A stretch of DNA of 19,492 bases from UBA4717 sp002404395 (GTDB lineage Bacteria > Bacillota > Clostridia > Oscillospirales > CAG-272). Location: contig CALFNW010000075.1 of NCBI GenBank assembly GCA_937902275.1, positions 1 to 19,492 on the forward strand. The letters run 5' to 3'. The position numbers were made by a program, and so were the translations under genes. Numbering within the stretch: the first letter of the stretch is position 1; each line of letters starts with the position of its first letter. Below, piece after piece: positions 15,352-19,492 of the stretch. The notes below the pieces were generated by a model. It had not been told where the DNA came from and ran no database searches. It saw only the letters and a list, made by a program, of their open reading frames with translations.

Positions 15352-15364
15352 ACAGGAGATCGGT

Positions 15365-18300
15365 ATGCCGCTTTGCAAAGATATAAAAAAAGTGCTGGTG
15401 ATAGGCTCGGGCCCCATCGTTATCGGTCAGGCGGCTGAGTTTGATTACGCGGGCGCGCAGGCTTGCCGTGTGCTGAAAGAAGCCGGCGTCAATGTGGTTT
15501 TGGTCAATTCCAATCCCGCCACGATCATGACCGATAAGGCACTTGCAGATGAAATTTATTTAGAGCCGCTGAATGTTACAACACTCAAGCGGATAATTTT
15601 GAAAGAAAAGCCTGACAGCCTCCTTGCAGGGCTCGGCGGACAGACAGGACTTACGCTTGCCATGCAGCTCTCCGAAGACGGGTTTCTCGCCGCAAACGGT
15701 GTGCAACTGCTCGGCACCGACGTTGCGGCGATAAAGCGCGCTGAGGACCGCGAACAGTTTAAGCAAACAATGGAGGAGATCGGTCAGCCGACAGTTCCCT
15801 CCGACATTGCGACCACCGTGGAAGCGGCGCTGACAGTTGCGGAAAAGATCGGATATCCCGTCATTGTGCGTCCTGCGTTTACCCTCGGAGGCGCCGGCGG
15901 AGGAGTGGCTGATACTCCGTCGGAATTAGAGGTAATAGCCAAAAGCGGACTTGACGCTTCACCTATCTCGCAGATCCTGGTGGAACGCTATATCTACGGT
16001 TGGAAAGAGATCGAATTTGAAACCATGCGCGATTCGCTCGGAAATGTGATCGCTGTATGCAGTATGGAAAATCTTGATCCGGTCGGCGTTCACACCGGTG
16101 ACAGCATAGTAGTGGCACCGGCGTTGACGCTTTCCGACAGAGAGTTTCAGATGCTGCGCACTGCCTCACTCGACATTATTGCCTCGCTAGGCATTGTCGG
16201 CGGATGCAACTGTCAGTTTGCGCTGAATCCCGATTCATTTGAATATGCAGTGATCGAAGTAAATCCGCGTGTTTCCCGTTCATCGGCGCTTGCCAGCAAG
16301 GCAACCGGGTATCCTATTGCCAAAATTACAACAAAGATCGCACTCGGATACACGCTTGACGAGATCCGCAACGACGTGACCGGAAAGACCTGCGCCTGCT
16401 TTGAGCCGGCACTTGACTATGTAGTTGTAAAATTTCCGAAATGGCCGTTCGACAAGTTTGCCGGCATCAGCCGCAAGCTCGGTACGCAAATGAAAGCTAC
16501 CGGAGAGGTAATGGCGATCGGCAACAGCTTTGAAGCGGCACTGATGAAAGCGGTGCGCGGCGCGGAAATATCGCTTGACACGCTTAATGCCGCGCCGATC
16601 GACGGACGAGGCGTTGAAGAGCGGCTTACCGACCGTGATGACCGTCGGATATTTACCGTTTTTGAAGCTTTGAAAAGCGGTGTGACGCCCGAAAAAATTC
16701 ACGAGCTTACACTAATCGACCTTTTCTTTATTTACAAATTGAAAAATCTGGCAGATTTTGAAAAAGCGCTTGAGGGCGGACTTACCCCCGAGCTTTACAA
16801 AAAAGCCAAAAAACTCGGATATCCCGACACGGCGATCCGTCGTATCACAAAAGCGGAAAAGCTGCCCGAGCTTGCAGCTTCCTATAAGACCGTCGATACC
16901 TGCGGTGCAGAATTTTCTGCCGAAACCCCTTATTTTTACTCAACTTATGACCGCGAATGTGAGGCACGCGAGCTGACACGCTCGGGCAAGCCCTGTGTAA
17001 TGGTGCTCGGCTCAGGACCTATCCGTATCGGTCAGGGAATTGAGTTTGACTACTCCTCGGTACATTGCGTATGGACGCTGAAAGCGCTCGGATACGACGT
17101 AGTGATCGTCAACAACAATCCCGAAACCGTCTCAACCGACTACGACACGGCAGATCGGCTGTACTTTGAGCCGCTTTGCGCGGAAGATGTAATGAACATC
17201 ATAAAAGTAGAAAATCCGATCGGCGTGGTCGTTGCTTTCGGAGGACAGACCGCTATCCGTCTGACCGGATACCTTGACAGTCACGGTGTTCGTATCCTCG
17301 GCACCTCTGCCGAGGGAATAGACATTGCGGAAGATCGCGAACGCTTCGACGCACTGCTTGAAAAGTACGCTATCAAGCGCCCGCGCGGTTGCGGGGTAAT
17401 GACCGAAGCCGAAGCCGAAGCGGCGGCGGAAGCACTCGGCTATCCGGTACTTCTGCGCCCATCCTACGTCATCGGCGGTCAGAATATGACGATCGTGCAT
17501 GATGCCGAGCATCTGAAACGATATATGCGTCGGATCCTCGAAAACAAGATCGAAAATCCCGTGCTTGTCGACAAATACATGATGGGCTCGGAGCTTGAAG
17601 TAGACGTGATCTCCGACGGAGAAAACGTGCTCATCCCCGGAGTCATGCAGCATATCGAGCGGGCAGGTGTGCACAGCGGCGACTCAATTGCCGTATATCC
17701 GCCGTATAATATCAGCGACATTATGATGCGCCGCATTATCGAGTGTTCGGAAAAGCTCGCGCTCTCGCTCGGAACAAAGGGGCTTGTAAACATTCAATAT
17801 CTGATCTGGCAAAACGAGCTTTACGTAATAGAAGTCAACCCGCGCGCCTCGCGCACGGTTCCGTATATAAGCAAGGTGACGGGGGTCCCGATGGTCGATC
17901 TTGCCACGCGCGTTATGACGGGAACTCCGGTCAAAGCGCTCGGCTTCGGCACAGGGCTTTGCAAAGCGCCCCCGTATTATGCAGTTAAGGTGCCGGTGTT
18001 CTCGTTTGAGAAACTGACCGACGCCAACTCTTATCTGGGTCCGGAAATGAAATCCACGGGTGAAGTGCTCGGCATCGGAAGAACGCTGAACGAAGCATTG
18101 TTCAAAGGACTGACCGCTTCGGGACTTACGCTCACACCTCCGCTGCCCGGCGGGCAGAGCGGCGTACTGATAAGCGTGGAAGAGCATGACCGTACCGAGG
18201 TGCTTGCGCTCGCGGAAAAGTTGGCCGCGCTCGGTCTCAAGCTGTTTGCCACTCCGGATACCGCCGAAGCTGTAAATACCCTCGGCATTGACGTGACCGC

Positions 18301-19396
18301 GATCCCCTCGATCGCCGAAAAAGACGGGGCATTTGAGTTGCTTGACAGCGGCAAGATCAGCTACATCGTTTATACCGGTGCGGCGTATGACTCCACGTTT
18401 GACCTCTATGTGAAGCTTCACCGCCATGCTATGCAATCGGGCGTGCCCTGCTTCACCTCGCTTGATACCGCAAATGCGCTTGCCGATATCATCGCAGCGG
18501 GCTACCGTTGCGACAACACCGAGCTTGTTGACATAAATCATATGCGAAGCGAACGCACGTCGGTACGTTTTGCAAAAATGGAAGCTGCCGGAGACGACTA
18601 TATTTTTATAGAGAATTTCGACGGCTCGGTCGATTGCCCCGAATCGCTCAGCATTACCCTATGCGACCGACATTACGGAATCGGCGGCTATGGACTTGTG
18701 TTACTTGAGAAAAGCAACATTGCAGACTGCCGTATGCGAGTGTACAATCGCGACGGAAGCAAAGGACAGGTCGCGGGCAACTGTCTGCGCAGTGTCGGAA
18801 AATACCTGCATGATGCAGGATACGTCTCGGGTGAGCTTGTTACGGCAGAGACCGAAAGCGGCATACGGAAACTTACGCTTTATCTGACCGACGGCAAGGT
18901 TTCGTCGGTTACCGTGGATATGGGGCGCGCCTCGTTTGATCCGGCATCGCTGCCCTGTACCTTTGTGGGAGAGCGTGCAGTCAACGTGCCGCTCACGGTC
19001 TTGGATCAAAAATACACCGTGACCTGCGTTTCGATCGGCAACCCGCACTGCGTCGTTTTCTGCGACCGTATAGACACACTTCCGCTTGCAACGCTCGGAC
19101 CCGCATTTGAAAACGCGCCGGAGTTTCCGGAAAGGACCAATACCGAATTTGTTCGTGTAGTCAACCCCGTAACGCTGAAAATGCGGGTATTTGAACGCGG
19201 CAACGGCGAAACCTTCGCCTGCGGCAGCGGTGCCTGTGCGGCGGTTGCAGCGGCGGTTGAAAACGGATATTGCGAAAAAGGCAGCGATATAACCGTAAAA
19301 GTCCGCGGCGGTGATCTGACGGTCAGGTATACGGATGACGGAGTCACCTTGACGGGCGATGCCAAGCTGATCTTTACGGGCGAAATACAATACTGA
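15365..19396 (+). CDS. carB: Fusion of carbamoyl-phosphate synthase large subunit and a DapF-like epimerase domain
   Basis: A 1343-residue protein. Residues 1-1059 are a complete CarB: first ATP-grasp half starting 'GSGPIVIGQAAEFDYAG', second half from about 544 ('LGSGPIRIGQGIEFDYSS'), and the allosteric MGS domain from about 933. Without a stop it runs into a diaminopimelate epimerase-like domain (about 1067-1343). That domain keeps Asn1128, 'GNPHC', 'ERTN', 'FERGNGE' and the second catalytic Cys (C1286 in 'ACGSGAC'). The first catalytic Cys is replaced by Ala1137 ('VAGNCLRS' for CGNxxRC), 'GND' is GDD (Asp1077) and the usual ADG before LVL is GYG (Tyr1109). ATG 15365 is chosen for AGGAG 6 bases upstream; a TTG at 15269 would run through hairpins. 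Met1060 has no ribosome site, so separate DapF translation is unlikely. CarB function is secure; epimerase activity is uncertain. Confidence 0.93.
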   Translation: MPLCKDIKKVLVIGSGPIVIGQAAEFDYAGAQACRVLKEAGVNVVLVNSNPATIMTDKALADEIYLEPLNVTTLKRIILKEKPDSLLAGLGGQTGLTLAMQLSEDGFLAANGVQLLGTDVAAIKRAEDREQFKQTMEEIGQPTVPSDIATTVEAALTVAEKIGYPVIVRPAFTLGGAGGGVADTPSELEVIAKSGLDASPISQILVERYIYGWKEIEFETMRDSLGNVIAVCSMENLDPVGVHTGDSIVVAPALTLSDREFQMLRTASLDIIASLGIVGGCNCQFALNPDSFEYAVIEVNPRVSRSSALASKATGYPIAKITTKIALGYTLDEIRNDVTGKTCACFEPALDYVVVKFPKWPFDKFAGISRKLGTQMKATGEVMAIGNSFEAALMKAVRGAEISLDTLNAAPIDGRGVEERLTDRDDRRIFTVFEALKSGVTPEKIHELTLIDLFFIYKLKNLADFEKALEGGLTPELYKKAKKLGYPDTAIRRITKAEKLPELAASYKTVDTCGAEFSAETPYFYSTYDRECEARELTRSGKPCVMVLGSGPIRIGQGIEFDYSSVHCVWTLKALGYDVVIVNNNPETVSTDYDTADRLYFEPLCAEDVMNIIKVENPIGVVVAFGGQTAIRLTGYLDSHGVRILGTSAEGIDIAEDRERFDALLEKYAIKRPRGCGVMTEAEAEAAAEALGYPVLLRPSYVIGGQNMTIVHDAEHLKRYMRRILENKIENPVLVDKYMMGSELEVDVISDGENVLIPGVMQHIERAGVHSGDSIAVYPPYNISDIMMRRIIECSEKLALSLGTKGLVNIQYLIWQNELYVIEVNPRASRTVPYISKVTGVPMVDLATRVMTGTPVKALGFGTGLCKAPPYYAVKVPVFSFEKLTDANSYLGPEMKSTGEVLGIGRTLNEALFKGLTASGLTLTPPLPGGQSGVLISVEEHDRTEVLALAEKLAALGLKLFATPDTAEAVNTLGIDVTAIPSIAEKDGAFELLDSGKISYIVYTGAAYDSTFDLYVKLHRHAMQSGVPCFTSLDTANALADIIAAGYRCDNTELVDINHMRSERTSVRFAKMEAAGDDYIFIENFDGSVDCPESLSITLCDRHYGIGGYGLVLLEKSNIADCRMRVYNRDGSKGQVAGNCLRSVGKYLHDAGYVSGELVTAETESGIRKLTLYLTDGKVSSVTVDMGRASFDPASLPCTFVGERAVNVPLTVLDQKYTVTCVSIGNPHCVVFCDRIDTLPLATLGPAFENAPEFPERTNTEFVRVVNPVTLKMRVFERGNGETFACGSGACAAVAAAVENGYCEKGSDITVKVRGGDLTVRYTDDGVTLTGDAKLIFTGEIQY

Positions 19397-19445
19397 TTCA
19401 AGCAACCGCCGATCAGACCATAAGGAAAAGGCATCGCCGATGATA

Positions 19446-19492
19446 TGCACCCCAAAAGTTAGACACTTTTGGAGGTGCATATTTTAATGTCA
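19446..19492 (+). mobile_element. Left end of an IS3-family (IS150-type) insertion sequence, cut by the window edge
   Basis: TGCACCCCAAAAGTTAGACA begins at 19446 and matches the terminal repeat style of IS150-group elements common in Firmicutes. It forms a hairpin: TGCACC-CCAAAAGT (19446-19459), loop TAGAC, ACTTTTGG-A-GGTGCA (19465-19479) with one bulged A. A start codon follows with GGAGG (19471-19475) upstream. The right end and target duplication are outside the window. The 49 bases between the carB stop and this end show no terminator. Confidence 0.75.
19487..19492 (+). CDS. First two codons of the IS transposase orfA (partial)
   Basis: ATG at 19487 with GGAGG (19471-19475) 11 bases upstream, placed where IS3-family elements start their first ORF. 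Only Met-Ser is inside the window, so identity rests wholly on the terminal repeat. Confidence 0.45.

Noticed and set aside
15269..15364. N-terminal extension of CarB from a TTG start
   Set aside because: The extension is translated hairpin DNA, has no Shine-Dalgarno sequence, and CarB proteins begin near 'MP..DIKKVLVIGSGP', matching the ATG at 15365 with AGGAG.
18542..19396. Separate dapF gene starting at the internal ATG (Met1060)
   Set aside because: No ribosome site precedes it and no stop codon ends CarB before it, so a single fused product is the simplest reading.
18701..19480. 259-codon minus-strand frame opposite the DapF-like domain
   Set aside because: Basic, Cys/His-rich shadow translation with no motif, opposite a clearly coding frame.
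19445..19480. Transcription terminator of the arginine operon
   Set aside because: The hairpin is followed by mixed sequence rather than a U run and matches an IS3-family end leading into a start codon.

Overview
The window reads as chromosomal DNA from a member of the Clostridia, most likely one of the gut Oscillospirales-like lineages. This rests on strong GGAGG ribosome sites, consensus sigma-A promoters, a cyclic (ArgJ-type) arginine pathway, MepA-like and clostridial MATE pumps, a PucR-type regulator and an IS3-family (IS150-type) end. The placement is inferred from protein style; no rRNA or marker gene is present.

Left third (1-5900) is a set of short, separately controlled units: a MATE exporter with its own promoter and terminator (+); a 46-codon ORF resembling the C-terminal half of a DUF4177 protein (+, possibly a remnant); an Hsp20 small heat-shock protein (-) with a long structured leader; a PucR-type regulator followed by a DUF1003 membrane protein (+); and a second, MepA-like MATE exporter (-). 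The Hsp20 and PucR promoters diverge from the same ~60 bp. The second MATE gene has an intrinsic terminator between its promoter and its ribosome site, which looks like an attenuator.

Right two thirds (6090-19396) is one long operon for arginine and carbamoyl phosphate: argG-argH-argC-argJ-argB-argD-argF-carA-carB::dapF. It starts from a perfect-consensus promoter (TTGACA-N17-TATAAT) flanked and overlapped by three candidate ArgR boxes. Most junctions are 4-base ATGA overlaps or gaps of 9-20 bases. Only two gaps exceed 100 bases (before argD and before carB), and each carries a GC-rich hairpin ending just upstream of the Shine-Dalgarno sequence. Together the genes make N-acetylglutamate from glutamate by transacetylation (ArgJ), then acetylornithine (ArgB, ArgC, ArgD), ornithine (ArgJ), citrulline (ArgF with carbamoyl phosphate from CarAB), argininosuccinate (ArgG) and arginine (ArgH). 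ArgC is the short, uncommon type-2 form.

The most notable item is the last gene. A complete CarB (about 1059 residues, including its allosteric MGS domain) continues without a stop into a full-length DapF-like domain (about 277 residues). That domain keeps the second catalytic Cys (C1286) but has Ala (A1137) where the first catalytic Cys should be, plus other changes in conserved active-site motifs. It could be an inactive, regulatory or altered-specificity epimerase domain tied to carbamoyl-phosphate synthesis.

The window ends in the left end of an IS3-family element inserted directly behind the operon, possibly just after the start codon of the next gene. No tRNA, rRNA or CRISPR array was seen.
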